Source: Gammaproteobacteria bacterium (GTDB lineage Bacteria > Pseudomonadota > Gammaproteobacteria > Pseudomonadales > Azotimanducaceae). From it: a stretch of DNA of 7,770 bases. Of this stretch, positions 6,754-7,770 are shown piece by piece. The notes under the pieces were generated by a model. It did not search any database and was not told where the DNA came from. It saw only the letters and a list, made by a program, of their open reading frames with translations. The stretch covers positions 1 through 7,770 of the forward strand of contig JAPPHP010000359.1 in NCBI GenBank assembly GCA_028821035.1, written 5' to 3'. How positions within the stretch are numbered: position 1 is the stretch's first letter; every line of letters starts with the position of its first letter. The translations under genes were made by a program, and so were the position numbers.

Positions 6754-7770
6754 ATGCGCGAAAGCGTGGACATCAGAGACCTGATCATCGATGACCGGCA
6801 GCGGGGGATCTTCAGGGTCCACCGGTCGTCCATGACTTCCCCCGAACTGTTCCGTCGGGAACAGGAACGGATTTTCGACCGCTGCTGGATCTACGTGGGG
6901 CACGAGTCGGAGGTGGAAAACCCCGGAGACTACCGATGCCGAACGGTCGTCGGACGACCGCTTCTCCTTGCCCACGGCAAAGATGGCGAGATCCGGGTGT
7001 TCCTCAACTCCTGCCCGCACCGGGGCGCCACGATCTGCCGCCGCGCCGAGGGCCATGCCAGCGTGCTGAGGTGCTTCTATCACGGCTGGACATTCAACAC
7101 CGATGGCGAGCTGATCGGGGTCCCGGGAGAAGACGCCTACGGCCCCGGCTTCGACCGCGGCGAACTGGGCCTCACGCAACCCCCCAGGGTCGACAGCTAC
7201 CGGGGCTTCTTCTTCGTGAGTTTCAATCACCTGGTCGAAGACTTGGTCACCTACCTCGCGGGTGCCAGAGAGTATCTCGACCTGGTGGTGGATCAGGCCG
7301 AGGAGGGTATGCGAGTGGTCTCCGGTTCCAACCGGTACACGATCAAGGCCAACTGGAAGCTGCTGGCGGAGAACAGCCTCGACTCCTATCACCTCTTGCC
7401 GACTCATCGGACCTATGTGGATTACCTGGCCGGCCTCGGGACGGACGACAGCGGGGACACCATGGCCGCCCGCCCTCCCGGCGTCGGGAAAGCCCTGGGG
7501 AACGGTCACTGCGTCGGAGAGAACGTGGCCCGGAACGGGCGCCCCATCGCCCACTGGCACCCGCTGTTCGGGGAAGAGGCCAGGGCGCCGATCGAACGGG
7601 CCCGCCGGCGGCTGGCGGACAGATTCGGCGAAGAGCGCGCCCGACGGATGGCAGACACCTCTCGAAACCTGCTGATCTACCCCAACCTGCTCATCCTGGA
7701 CTTCGTGGCCATCACCATCCGGTACATCGAACCCCTGGCCCCGGACACCATGGATGTGACGGCCTGGCAC
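6754..7770 (+). CDS. Rieske non-heme iron aromatic ring-hydroxylating oxygenase, alpha subunit (partial, 3' end outside the window)
   Basis: This is the catalytic subunit of a ring-hydroxylating oxygenase, which takes electrons from a ferredoxin/reductase to add O2 to an aromatic or similar substrate. The first 339 residues are visible; the family usually has about 420-460. The Rieske [2Fe-2S] motif C-x-H-x17-C-x2-H is exact: C87, H89, C107, H110. The mononuclear iron motif is complete in its first part: D210, H213, H218 within AENSLDSYHLLPTH. The third iron ligand, a C-terminal Asp, would lie past the window edge. The block from VGENVARNG to NLLIYPNLLI (254-314) suggests the benzoate/cumate-type clade, but the substrate cannot be read. 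ATG 6754 is abutted by GGAG with no spacer; GTG 6766 has that GGAG 12 bases upstream and is an alternative. No beta subunit, ferredoxin or reductase gene is visible; they may follow. Codon use differs from the operon upstream. Confidence 0.92.
   Translation, partial: MRESVDIRDLIIDDRQRGIFRVHRSSMTSPELFRREQERIFDRCWIYVGHESEVENPGDYRCRTVVGRPLLLAHGKDGEIRVFLNSCPHRGATICRRAEGHASVLRCFYHGWTFNTDGELIGVPGEDAYGPGFDRGELGLTQPPRVDSYRGFFFVSFNHLVEDLVTYLAGAREYLDLVVDQAEEGMRVVSGSNRYTIKANWKLLAENSLDSYHLLPTHRTYVDYLAGLGTDDSGDTMAARPPGVGKALGNGHCVGENVARNGRPIAHWHPLFGEEARAPIERARRRLADRFGEERARRMADTSRNLLIYPNLLILDFVAITIRYIEPLAPDTMDVTAWH

Noticed and set aside
6709..6794. Short frame starting at ATG 6709 after the apaH stop, as a possible small gene.
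   Set aside because: It lies in an Arg-rich shadow frame, overlaps the oxygenase start and ends at 6794. Its GGAGG is inside the frame, not before it.
5806..7770. A long - strand open frame opposite apaH and the oxygenase gene, open at the window edge.
   Set aside because: Both + strand genes keep complete active-site motifs over this span. The antisense translation is low-complexity and spans the intergenic gap, as expected for a shadow.

Overview
The window comes from a GC-rich bacterium, almost certainly a gammaproteobacterium. The first 6.7 kb hold lptD-surA-pdxA-rsmA-apaG-apaH, all on the + strand, in the same order as the classic Escherichia coli operon. Third codon positions are strongly G/C, and lptD, pdxA and apaH all start with GTG. 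The species cannot be named from the sequence alone.

Positions 36-6678 form a compact operon. lptD and surA overlap by 7 bases (ATGGTGA). surA and pdxA are 4 bases apart. pdxA and rsmA overlap by 56 bases if the ATG start of rsmA is right. rsmA and apaG overlap by 4 bases (ATGA). apaG and apaH are separated by 37 bases that hold a perfect 18-base palindrome. The first two genes belong to outer-membrane biogenesis: LptD inserts lipopolysaccharide into the outer leaflet, and SurA is the periplasmic chaperone that helps LptD and other beta-barrels fold. The other four are cytoplasmic housekeeping genes: vitamin B6 synthesis (PdxA), 16S rRNA dimethylation (RsmA), a small protein of unsettled role (ApaG) and diadenosine tetraphosphate hydrolysis (ApaH). 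Each protein keeps the diagnostic residues of its family and none looks broken.

After apaH come 75 non-coding bases with a weak GC-rich hairpin and no convincing promoter or intrinsic terminator. From 6754 to the window end runs the first 339 codons of a Rieske non-heme iron oxygenase alpha subunit, cut by the window edge. It is not part of the conserved operon. Its synonymous codon use differs from the six genes before it (4 of 13 Tyr codons are TAT, against 2 of 41), so a boundary between core and accessory DNA probably lies near 6680-6750.

I found no tRNA, rRNA, CRISPR array, insertion sequence or phage gene. I see no clearly new system. The points worth a second look are the oxygenase junction, the palindrome and C-run in front of apaH with no visible ribosome binding site, the long pdxA/rsmA overlap, and the Gln in the first metal motif of ApaH.
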